Notes under the pieces: model-generated
What the model saw: only the letters and a program-made list of their open reading frames with translations
What the model was told of the DNA's origin: nothing
Database searches by the model: none
From: an uncultured Lachnospiraceae bacterium
Lineage (GTDB): Bacteria > Bacillota > Clostridia > Lachnospirales > Lachnospiraceae
Reading direction: 5' to 3'
Assembly (NCBI GenBank): GCA_947173945.1
Contig: CAMWGV010000005.1
Location: 1 to 64,000, forward strand
DNA length: 64,000 bases
Made by a program: the position numbers and the translations under genes
Part shown: piece after piece, positions 9,935 through 18,025 of the stretch
How positions within the stretch are numbered: position 1 is the first letter of the stretch
Layout of the letters: the number at the start of each line of letters is the position of its first letter

Positions 9935-11224
9935 TTATATCATCACCACTGCCTGAAACTTTTCTTGGTCACAGGAGATGGCAAAGTCGCCGCCGTATTT
10001 ATCCACCACAGCCTTTACGTTCATAAGACCCACACCATGCATCCCTGTGCCGGAATCCAGAACAACGCCGTCCGTGACCTGCACTTTTTCCGCCACGGGG
10101 TTCTTTACGGAAAAGATTATCTTCCCGCCCTCTTGCACCAGCTTGATGTTTATAACAGCTTTCCTCCCATTGTGCACAACCTTCACGCATTCATGGATGG
10201 CATTGTCCAGCAAGTTGGAAAGCAGGATCACCGTCTCCTCTCCATCCAGCCGCGTCCCGCTCATGTCGCCCACCCTGAAAATCATGGAAACTCCCTGCTC
10301 CCTTGCGGCATGGAACTTCTGGTTCAGGACTGCGTTCACGACAGGGTGGTTCGTATTGACCGCCGCCATCTCCACCGATATGCTCTCCGTCAGCCGCTCT
10401 GCAAGCTCGGCGGCAGCCTGCACATCGCCTTCCTTTAACAGCACCTGCATTGTCCTAATCTGGTTTTTATAGTCATGCATCTTCCGCCCCTGCCGCTCAT
10501 AGACCGCCTGCATATCCCGGTAATGCGCAAGCTGGCTTTCCTTCTTCTGGTCTGTCAGAGCACTTTCCCGCAGCTGCTCCCCCTTCACGAGGATATCCTG
10601 CATCAGCACCATCACAAGAATGTTTATCATGATCAGCCCCACTGCAAGGAAAAGGTAGGCTGCCTGCACCTTTTTCTCGCCACTGTAACAGAAATACATC
10701 ACCATCATAGACACTGTGGTGAGCAACGGCACCATGCCAAATTTCCGCCATTCCTTATAGGAAAGTTCCGTATAATTTTTCTTCCCTTTCCATATTCTGC
10801 CCAATACCAAAAGTAAGAGAATCCAGACCATTTTCATCAGAAAGTACAAAAAATCACTCTCTAAGGAATACAACTTATCCTTGGAAGTCAGTATGTTCGC
10901 AATCAATAAAAAACAAAAATCTGACAAAAACAACAGCGAGTAATTCAGTACGGAAAAGAAAATGCATTGTTTCCATCCGGTTCTATAGAACGCTGTACAG
11001 AAAGCCATATGGACTAAAACTGCCAAAAGCACCTTAATCCCCATTGAATCAAGATAAGTTCCAAGAAACGATATGGTCACAATAGCAAGATACAGAACCA
11101 TATACCTGCACTTATCCAGCCAACCTGTCCTTTTCCTTTCCATGAAAATGTTGAAAAAATATATGTTCCCCCATGCCTCTATTGCCATGATGCTCAATGA
11201 AAGTATCCACCATCTCATAATCAC
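9935..11224 (-). CDS. AgrC-like GHKL-type sensor histidine kinase (HPK10 class)
   Basis: Six or so TM segments, MHDYKNQIRTMQVLLKEGD H-box, LLSNLLDNAIHEC N-box, GTGMHGVGLMNVK G-box. Confidence 0.85.
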   Translation of the reverse strand: MIMRWWILSLSIMAIEAWGNIYFFNIFMERKRTGWLDKCRYMVLYLAIVTISFLGTYLDSMGIKVLLAVLVHMAFCTAFYRTGWKQCIFFSVLNYSLLFLSDFCFLLIANILTSKDKLYSLESDFLYFLMKMVWILLLLVLGRIWKGKKNYTELSYKEWRKFGMVPLLTTVSMMVMYFCYSGEKKVQAAYLFLAVGLIMINILVMVLMQDILVKGEQLRESALTDQKKESQLAHYRDMQAVYERQGRKMHDYKNQIRTMQVLLKEGDVQAAAELAERLTESISVEMAAVNTNHPVVNAVLNQKFHAAREQGVSMIFRVGDMSGTRLDGEETVILLSNLLDNAIHECVKVVHNGRKAVINIKLVQEGGKIIFSVKNPVAEKVQVTDGVVLDSGTGMHGVGLMNVKAVVDKYGGDFAISCDQEKFQAVVMI

Positions 11225-11916
11225 TCCGCTCCCTTAAACAATGTGTACTGCCGCTTCACTTCGGGGTACCTTGACTTCGGCACGGATATCTTCTTCCCCG
11301 TGGTCAGACTCATGACATAGCTGCTGATTCTCTCGATGTACTTCATGTTGATGAGGAAACTCTGGTGTACCCGTACAAAGCCCATCTCCTTTAATTCCTC
11401 CTCCAGCTCGTCCATCTTTTTGTAAATGCTGAATGTCTGTTCCTGCGTGTAGAACACATTCTTATGTTTGCTCGTTTCGATATAGATGATGTCATCCACC
11501 CGCAGGCGGATATTCCCTTCCACGAAGCCGAACTCCACCACCCGCTCCTCCTGACGGATTTCCCGCAGGATGTCATCCATGCACTCCTGCAGGGTCTGTT
11601 TCAGGTCATCCTTTAAGAGGAAACGGCTCGCCTTTACCTTGTACCCATCCAGTGCATAGTTCACATAAGCAGTGACCAGCACGATATGTACCTTCGGGCA
11701 TTCCGCCTTTATCTGCCTTGCCGCCTCCAAGCCATCCATTCCGTCCATGTTGATATCAAGGAATACAATGCCGCATTCCCGTATATAATCCATATTCCCG
11801 CACAGGCTTTTCCCAGAGCCGTATTCCCTTATTTCAAAATCCTGCCCATAGGCCTCCAGCAGTGCCTTAAGTGCACTGCGGTCATCCTCCCTGTCATCGC
11901 AGATTGCTATCTTCAT
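11221..11916 (-). CDS. LytTR-family response regulator
   Basis: REC domain (IVFLDINMDGMDGLEAARQI) plus LytTR DNA-binding domain (DIIYIETSKHKNVFYT...FVRVHQSFLINMKYI). Confidence 0.9.
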   Translation of the reverse strand: MKIAICDDREDDRSALKALLEAYGQDFEIREYGSGKSLCGNMDYIRECGIVFLDINMDGMDGLEAARQIKAECPKVHIVLVTAYVNYALDGYKVKASRFLLKDDLKQTLQECMDDILREIRQEERVVEFGFVEGNIRLRVDDIIYIETSKHKNVFYTQEQTFSIYKKMDELEEELKEMGFVRVHQSFLINMKYIERISSYVMSLTTGKKISVPKSRYPEVKRQYTLFKGAE

Positions 11917-11970
11917 TGCACCACCCTCCCATCATATAATATCGGATTTGTGGTATCCTATCAAATCTCA

Positions 11971-12004
11971 TTGCACGAAACTCCCATTTATTGCACCAAA
12001 CGAC
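11971..12004 (-). promoter_or_regulatory. LytTR-type direct-repeat operator candidate upstream of the response regulator
   Basis: GTCGTTTGGTGCAA and GGAGTTTCGTGCAA (minus strand), 20-bp period. Confidence 0.6.
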
Positions 12005-12093
12005 TATAAAGTATCAGACAGCCCGGCCTGCCTATGGAAATGACAGCCCGCCGCAAAGCTGTATTAACTTCGCCAAATTTCTTAATTTCTCTG

Positions 12094-12855
12094 CTAAAAC
12101 ATAGTACTAATCACAGACAGCATTTTTTGCCACGCTTCACTTTTCGCAGACACTGAATAAGCGTTTTTCCAGTTATCCCTTGCAGTAATCATTTTTTTAT
12201 AGATATTCTCTTCAACATTCCTTGTATTGGTTTTTGATTGTTGTTCATAAGTATTCACCAATTTTGCCTTACTTGTTCCAATATTTTTCAATTCATTTCT
12301 ATATTCCTCTAAGATTTTTTGTATCTTTGGCTGTTGCTGTGCCAGTGCTTCTGTTGTTTTAGCAGCCTTTTCATAGGCTTCGTCCAAAGCATTTAATTCT
12401 TCCTCCATTGTCAAAGTACGGTATCCTGTTTCGCTCTCACTATCTGCCACATTGATTTTTCTTGTGCCATTTTCATAGCCCCGCACAATCTCATCATAAA
12501 GTGATGCATAAGTTTGTGCAATATTTGTAACTCTGCCTCGCATTGATAAATCTCTGTATCCTGCCGTTTTTTTGTCCTCATCACTTAGACTTTCAAAAAT
12601 TTTAAAGCTAAAGTTAAAATTCAAATCTGTAGACAGTTTTGTTTCCATCAAATCCTTTTTGTGCTTTACCGCACCATCAAAGGAACAACTCCCAGATATG
12701 TTGTTTCGATATTCTTTATATCCCTCTTTAGAAATAGATACCTTTATAGGCTGTTTTCCCAGATTTGGAAAGCTTTCCATAATTGTCCGCTTTCCCTGCA
12801 CCACCTTCGTATTTTCGGAAAATTGATATGTTTTCATATTAGCTTGTATTTTCAT
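12094..12855 (-). CDS. uncharacterised protein (untagged; possibly DUF4885-like)
   Basis: Start MKIQANMKTYQFSENTK after AAGGAGG; YRTLTMEEELNALDEAYEKA; downstream of family member E. Confidence 0.6.
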   Translation of the reverse strand: MKIQANMKTYQFSENTKVVQGKRTIMESFPNLGKQPIKVSISKEGYKEYRNNISGSCSFDGAVKHKKDLMETKLSTDLNFNFSFKIFESLSDEDKKTAGYRDLSMRGRVTNIAQTYASLYDEIVRGYENGTRKINVADSESETGYRTLTMEEELNALDEAYEKAAKTTEALAQQQPKIQKILEEYRNELKNIGTSKAKLVNTYEQQSKTNTRNVEENIYKKMITARDNWKNAYSVSAKSEAWQKMLSVISTMF

Positions 12856-12942
12856 CTTTATATCCTCCTTGATTAAATAATTTTGAAATCCATTTCTATA
12901 AAAACTACCCATACTATATAAGCAGTTCTTGTTTATATTGTT

Positions 12943-13671
12943 TTATATCTTTAAGTCCATGTTCCAGCCTGCAGCTTTCACATTGTCCTTATCTGCTTTG
13001 GAAACAGCCACATTTTCATCATCTTTGTCAATGACTACCATGCCTTTCCACTTATCGCCAAACTGCGCCTTGCCTGCTTCGTCCATTTTCTCCCGCAATT
13101 TTTCCTGTTCTTCCCGTTTTGCCTGACGTTTTTCTTCAAGCTCTGCTTTTTCCTGTTTCTTTTCCTCATTCTGCTTACGAATTTTCTCCGCATTTTCAGA
13201 CATGGTTTGTAAATGGGACTTTGCATTTGGATCTTTATGCCCTATCGCCCAAGCACTAATTCCGCCGTCTTTATCAATCGCCCAACCTTGTTCTACACTC
13301 CAACCTATTGAAGCCTGTTGTGCAGCAAATTCCTCATCTAATTTCCGCATACCCGCAATCTGTTCTTCATACTCTTTCTCTAATTCTGGGTCATTTGCCA
13401 TTTTTGCCAAAAACTGCGGGGAAATTGCAACATTAGTAGTTGAATTAGAACCGTATTTCATTCCCTTAGAATAATCAGCAGCTACAAAGCTATAATTGCT
13501 GTACTTCTTAGAAAGATAGGACAATTCATCTGCTGCCGTCTTTCTTGTGGTACTGCTTGATTCCGCAGTTTCCTTTGTCATGCTGCTTTCAGTTGTCTTT
13601 TTCTTGTTGTCCGTTGTGTTCGTGTAGCTGCTTGCATAGCTGCTGTATGCATTACTGATTTCCATTGCCAT
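12943..13671 (-). CDS. uncharacterised protein, C-terminal tail NMDLKI (tagged family member E; possibly DUF6033-like)
   Basis: Shares KYSNYSFVAADYSKG...AKMANDPELEKEYEEQI and a following charged helix with 8791-9750. Confidence 0.72.
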   Translation of the reverse strand: MAMEISNAYSSYASSYTNTTDNKKKTTESSMTKETAESSSTTRKTAADELSYLSKKYSNYSFVAADYSKGMKYGSNSTTNVAISPQFLAKMANDPELEKEYEEQIAGMRKLDEEFAAQQASIGWSVEQGWAIDKDGGISAWAIGHKDPNAKSHLQTMSENAEKIRKQNEEKKQEKAELEEKRQAKREEQEKLREKMDEAGKAQFGDKWKGMVVIDKDDENVAVSKADKDNVKAAGWNMDLKI

Positions 13672-13712
13672 AACTTAGCCCTCCTAAAAATTAAAATATT
13701 TGTGTATTTGCC

Positions 13713-14969
13713 TTAGAGTATTTTCAAAATGCAATCCAAAATATCCTCATGCTTTTCATATTCTATTTTCAATACACCATTTTCTAAATATCCCGTTTCT
13801 AAATATGCGAAGCATCCGCCTCCGGCACCTATTCCCGGTAGCTTGTAATAACCACCCACATAAAAACAGATATGTTCACGAGATGCGGTACTATCCTTTA
13901 TCAATTCTTGAAAAGTTTCTACATTTACGTAGATGTAGCTTTCATCATAACTGACTGCTTCCCTTAATGCTTTCCCATCGCTTATAAGCTCTGTACCTGT
14001 TTCCATATCACACACAACAATGACGTCATGCCGATTGCATCTGTCATAAGAAACATTATGCATGAGGAAGACCGAAGTCACCACACAGAACATTGCCGCA
14101 ATCAGTATACCCACTGCCACAGCACCTTTATATAGTTTATATGCGGCAATCCTTTTCACTCTCTGCCTTACGCTCTGATATTCCTTGTCCCCGGCAAAGG
14201 CGACATACATATTAAAAACTTTACTTTCTGCCTGCAAAACCCACATGCTCTTTAATAACAGCTGTCCGTAGTCGTATGCTTTTCCCTCACTTCGCTTAAT
14301 TGTCACGAAGTCGCAGATTTCCTCCATATCCTCCCGAAAATACTTTGTGCCTACGATAAGCAGCGGATTGAGCCATAATAAAACCCGTAATATATCCCAT
14401 AAAAGATAAAACAATAAATGCCCCAACCGAATATGCGTCTTTTCATGGAGCAGGATTGTCTGAATCTCTTTTCTGTCATATTCTTTCAGTATGACTTCCG
14501 GCATGATTATTTTTGGTCTAAAAACCCCTACGGTAGACGGTGTGATGGGCATTTTTGTAACGTAGATAACAGTACCCTCCACCTTTCTTTTTTCCATGCC
14601 TGCAATCATTTTGTTCAGCTTTCTTCTTCTGTAAACCATCAGGGCGGCATATACGAACACACCGCATAAATACAACAAACGGAGCCATATATAGTTCATG
14701 CACAGTTCCGTAAATCCCGAAAAAAGCTTTACACCTATTGTGTTTTCATAAAAAAACTTCATCTTGCCAACAAACAATACAGGAATGAACAAGCTCCATA
14801 ATGCACCCTTCAGGAATACTTTATTTTTCAGTGCTGTTTTCCGCAACGTGAAAACGAACGCAAACACCACGAAAGAAAGCAGCACACATCTTACAAGCTG
14901 CACCACGTAATAGACAGTGCATATATTTAAGACACCTATTCCTCTTTCCCAAAATTCCTGTACCGTCAT
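13713..14969 (-). CDS. M56 (BlaR1/MecR1-like) membrane metallopeptidase without PBP domain
   Basis: TILLHEKTHIRLGHLLFYLLWDILRVLLWLNPLL HExxH motif; short unrelated C-terminal extracellular domain. Confidence 0.88.
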   Translation of the reverse strand: MTVQEFWERGIGVLNICTVYYVVQLVRCVLLSFVVFAFVFTLRKTALKNKVFLKGALWSLFIPVLFVGKMKFFYENTIGVKLFSGFTELCMNYIWLRLLYLCGVFVYAALMVYRRRKLNKMIAGMEKRKVEGTVIYVTKMPITPSTVGVFRPKIIMPEVILKEYDRKEIQTILLHEKTHIRLGHLLFYLLWDILRVLLWLNPLLIVGTKYFREDMEEICDFVTIKRSEGKAYDYGQLLLKSMWVLQAESKVFNMYVAFAGDKEYQSVRQRVKRIAAYKLYKGAVAVGILIAAMFCVVTSVFLMHNVSYDRCNRHDVIVVCDMETGTELISDGKALREAVSYDESYIYVNVETFQELIKDSTASREHICFYVGGYYKLPGIGAGGGCFAYLETGYLENGVLKIEYEKHEDILDCILKIL

Positions 14970-15370
14970 TTTTTATCATTATCCTTTTCTTTGCACTGTT
15001 CCAAAATTTCTTGTAATTCCCGAAGCTGTTCTTCTGTTAATTTTGCACTCTGCAATAGTGACGCCATTGCATTTTTCTGACTACCCTCAAAATAGCTGTC
15101 TACAAACTTCCGGCTTTTTTCTTTCTGACATTCCTCTTTGGATTTCTGGACAGAATAGTGGTAAACTCTTGAATCATGTTCATCTACGACATAGCTCAAA
15201 ACGCCTTTCTGCCATAAACGGTTCAGAAGAACACGCACCATTCTAGGCGACATATCTGACTTCTCCTGCACTTTCCTGATAACTTCCTTTGCTGTCAAAG
15301 ATGTATCGCATGCCCAGAATACTTCCATAATTAACCATTCACTTTGACTAGGCGTAGTTTCTTTTTCCAT
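14966..15370 (-). CDS. BlaI/MecI/CopY family transcriptional repressor
   Basis: SQSEWLIMEVFW...SPRMVRVLLNRLWQKGVLSY; overlaps the M56 start by 4 bp. Confidence 0.9.
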   Translation of the reverse strand: MEKETTPSQSEWLIMEVFWACDTSLTAKEVIRKVQEKSDMSPRMVRVLLNRLWQKGVLSYVVDEHDSRVYHYSVQKSKEECQKEKSRKFVDSYFEGSQKNAMASLLQSAKLTEEQLRELQEILEQCKEKDNDKK

Positions 15371-15424
15371 GTTGTTAATCCCCTTTTATTATATTTAGTA
15401 ATTATATCGGACAATTTTCGATGA

Positions 15425-15461
15425 TTGTTAATGTTTGTTCCTAAATTTGTTAATGTTTGTT
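15425..15461. repeat. two exact 15-bp direct repeats in the BlaI promoter region
   Basis: TTGTTAATGTTTGTT at 15425-15439 and 15447-15461 (22-bp period). Confidence 0.7.
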
Positions 15462-15506
15462 ATACTTTTTTAGCACTGATACAGATTTATAAAAATTTAT
15501 CCAATA

Positions 15507-15552
15507 AAAAAGCGACAAACAGGGAGTAATCATTCCCTTGTCTGCCGCTTTT
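15507..15552 (-). terminator. intrinsic terminator of the 17.9-15.6 kb operon
   Basis: AAAAGCGGCAGACAAGGGA...TCCCTGTTTGTCGCTTTTTTATT on the minus strand. Confidence 0.75.
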
Positions 15553-15645
15553 AACAAGTTCGACACTTTGAGCGAATTTGCGAATTTCCACTATCAGTCC
15601 GCAGAAGCAAAGGTTTCTGTGCCTCTGTGGAATAGGATGTAAAGA

Positions 15646-16311
15646 TTATACCTGTATATCCAATGTACTGCCCGAAACAGATGACCTTTTCACAAGCGTA
15701 TTGCCGCTTTTGACAAGCTGACTTTCCACAGATTCCCTTGTAACACTGTCCAGTATGCTTGGATTAAACGGCTGGCCCGGCTCCCATTTCGGATTGGCCG
15801 CCTTTACCGCCGCATACATCGCAGAACGGTATTTTCCCTCATACTGCTGCAATGTCCATGTCCCTTTTGCACGGTCTTCCTTCTTTACACTTAATTGGTA
15901 TTCCCTGAATACTTGCGACCTTTTCGTTGTGTCGCCATTGGAAATTCCATTCTCCTGAATGAACTCCCTTTTCACATTGTCAAACATCTTTTGCCGTGAC
16001 TCATCTGAAACATCTATCAACTGTTGCCATGTTGAACGGTCTACGGTTCCATCTTCTCCATGGTACATTCCCGGAACAACAACTCCTCCCGGTCCAATAA
16101 AATCTCCGTCTGAATTGAAGTTGCTCATCACGTTCCTCATGTGTGCTTCTCGCCCACCCAATAACTCGTACAGCATTTTTTGTTCCGGTGTCATCATAGC
16201 TTCTTCTGCAATGACTGCTTCTAGTTGTTTCTTTTCTACGTCCTTATACTGATTGTTACCATTGTTAATTCCTGTATAACCTGGTTTACTTACATTAAAA
16301 CTAATGTTCAT
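15646..16311 (-). CDS. uncharacterised protein, C-terminal tail STLDIQV (tagged family member F)
   Basis: Start MNISFNVSKPGYTGIN, 8 nt after GGAGG; C-terminus SSVSGSTLDIQV. Confidence 0.7.
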   Translation of the reverse strand: MNISFNVSKPGYTGINNGNNQYKDVEKKQLEAVIAEEAMMTPEQKMLYELLGGREAHMRNVMSNFNSDGDFIGPGGVVVPGMYHGEDGTVDRSTWQQLIDVSDESRQKMFDNVKREFIQENGISNGDTTKRSQVFREYQLSVKKEDRAKGTWTLQQYEGKYRSAMYAAVKAANPKWEPGQPFNPSILDSVTRESVESQLVKSGNTLVKRSSVSGSTLDIQV

Positions 16312-16345
16312 AATCATTACCTCCCATGCTTCTAAAAAATCCTTT

Positions 16346-17584
16346 TCATTTATCATCTCCGCCAATGTTTATTATTATATTTGACGGTAATAATCCTTTG
16401 CTGTATGCGGTTTCATCCATACCACAATCAAATATTTCAATCCACGTATTATTTTTCATAGTTACTGCAACTATATACCGCCCCGGTTCGGTAAGCACAA
16501 CTGCTTTTCCGGCAAGAACGTCCTTCGTAATATCGTCAACCACCGGATAAGTTATATCCTCTATAAAATGATACAGTCTCACTTTTGCAATTTCTTCCCT
16601 GTCAACCTTTGTTTCATCCCAAATAAATACTGCCTCCGTTTTAGGCTTATTTAAATTCTTTTCTGAACCAATCCACGCATAACATGCTATACCGACAATG
16701 CATGCCATCATAATACATATGGTTATAATACTGCGTTTCTGTGGTTTTGCTATGGCTTCAACACGCTCCCTAAGCTGTTTTTTCTTTCCTCTCATAGTTG
16801 ACATAACATTATGTTTTATATTTTTACCATCTATTTTCATCAAAGTAATCAGACTGACACCATATGATACTCTGCTTCCCTCGCCAAGAACAGAAATAAC
16901 CCGCTCATCACAAGAAAGTTCACTATCCTGTCTTATGCGGTTTACTGCAAGCCATACAATGGGGTCATACCAGTAATAACTAAAAAGAAAAAACCTTAAA
17001 ATCGTCCAGACAAAATCCCCCTGCTTATAATGGGAATACTCATGACAGATTGCATGATTCAGCAATTCCTCATCCTGCGTCATATCGGGATGCACATAAA
17101 TATTTTTCACTAATAAAAACGGAGTCTGGGGATAATCTAAAAGATATATTTTCATTCCCGTCTGTTTATCCCGTTTATAAAAACGTCTCCGACTTACACA
17201 ACGAACTGCAAATATAACATTGTATATCAAAAAGGCACATGCCAAAACAATTGGTATACCATAGCTTAATACTTTAAATATGTAAAAGATACTTACATCA
17301 ATGTTAATTCCTTTTACAATGAGAAATTCAATTGTCATTGCAACAACACAATCTACAGCATAGCCAGCCGTTAATTCAAACTTCACTAAATTATGTGCAA
17401 GCTTCGGACTATTCGCCATAACCAAAGCCGGCAGACTATTCACATTCATAATGCAGGTAAATAAATATACCGGTATCAACAACCATAACGCATATTGCAG
17501 TCTTTGGCTGATTTTTCCTGATAGCAGCCTTTTTACAATGTAAAGTACCAGTATCAAAAGATTCAAATAAAGAAAATCACTCAC
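16346..17584 (-). CDS. M56 (BlaR1/MecR1-like) membrane metallopeptidase without PBP domain
   Basis: LLNHAICHEYSHYKQGDFVWTILRFFLFSYYWYDPIVW; DSELSCDERV motif. Confidence 0.9.
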   Translation of the reverse strand: MSDFLYLNLLILVLYIVKRLLSGKISQRLQYALWLLIPVYLFTCIMNVNSLPALVMANSPKLAHNLVKFELTAGYAVDCVVAMTIEFLIVKGINIDVSIFYIFKVLSYGIPIVLACAFLIYNVIFAVRCVSRRRFYKRDKQTGMKIYLLDYPQTPFLLVKNIYVHPDMTQDEELLNHAICHEYSHYKQGDFVWTILRFFLFSYYWYDPIVWLAVNRIRQDSELSCDERVISVLGEGSRVSYGVSLITLMKIDGKNIKHNVMSTMRGKKKQLRERVEAIAKPQKRSIITICIMMACIVGIACYAWIGSEKNLNKPKTEAVFIWDETKVDREEIAKVRLYHFIEDITYPVVDDITKDVLAGKAVVLTEPGRYIVAVTMKNNTWIEIFDCGMDETAYSKGLLPSNIIINIGGDDK

Positions 17585-17948
17585 CTGATGATTCCCCTTT
17601 CAAAATAGAAAAAAGTCCTTCTATTTCTTCTTCGGAAAGTGCATCCTGCTGAATCATATTACTCAGCATCAACCCAACATTTCCTTTATACACCTTATCC
17701 AAAAATGTCTGCGTTTCCTTCAGTCTTGTTTCCGACTTCTCAACCTTTGGGTAGAACATCTTTGCCCGTTCTCCCTCAATATGATATACTGCACCCTTTG
17801 CCTCCATGCGTTTTAAAAAGGATACCACCGTGGTTCTCTGCCATCCTGTTTCCTTATCTAAGGCATATGTTATCTCCATCAATGTCATTGGTCCCTTCTG
17901 CCATAGCAGATCAAGAATTTTCCATTCTGCGTCACTTAACTTTTCCAT
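17577..17948 (-). CDS. BlaI/MecI/CopY family transcriptional repressor
   Basis: LSDAEWKILDLLWQKGPMTLMEITYAL...WQRTTVVSFLKRMEAKGAV. Confidence 0.92.
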   Translation of the reverse strand: MEKLSDAEWKILDLLWQKGPMTLMEITYALDKETGWQRTTVVSFLKRMEAKGAVYHIEGERAKMFYPKVEKSETRLKETQTFLDKVYKGNVGLMLSNMIQQDALSEEEIEGLFSILKGESSGE

Positions 17949-17968
17949 TTTTAAATATAATCTCCTCA

Positions 17969-18025
17969 ATTAGTGTACATTTGTACACTAATAATATAGC
18001 CCTATAGTAGACATTTGTCAACTAT
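17969..18025 (-). promoter_or_regulatory. promoter with two BlaI-type operator dyads
   Basis: Perfect 24-bp palindrome ATTAGTGTACATTTGTACACTAAT (17969-17992) and 22-bp near-palindrome ATAGTAGACATTTGTCAACTAT (18004-18025); minus-strand TTGACA (18016-18021)-17 nt-TATATT (17993-17998). Confidence 0.85.

Noticed and set aside
9935-11916. Complete Agr quorum-sensing system
   Set aside because: AgrC/AgrA-like genes are present but no AgrB protease or AgrD propeptide ORF was found nearby.
13713-17948. Beta-lactam resistance locus (BlaR1/BlaI)
   Set aside because: The M56 proteins lack a penicillin-binding sensor domain, and no bla or mecA-type gene lies in the operons; the adjacent MBL-fold protein (18025-18906) looks like a general metallo-hydrolase, not a beta-lactamase.
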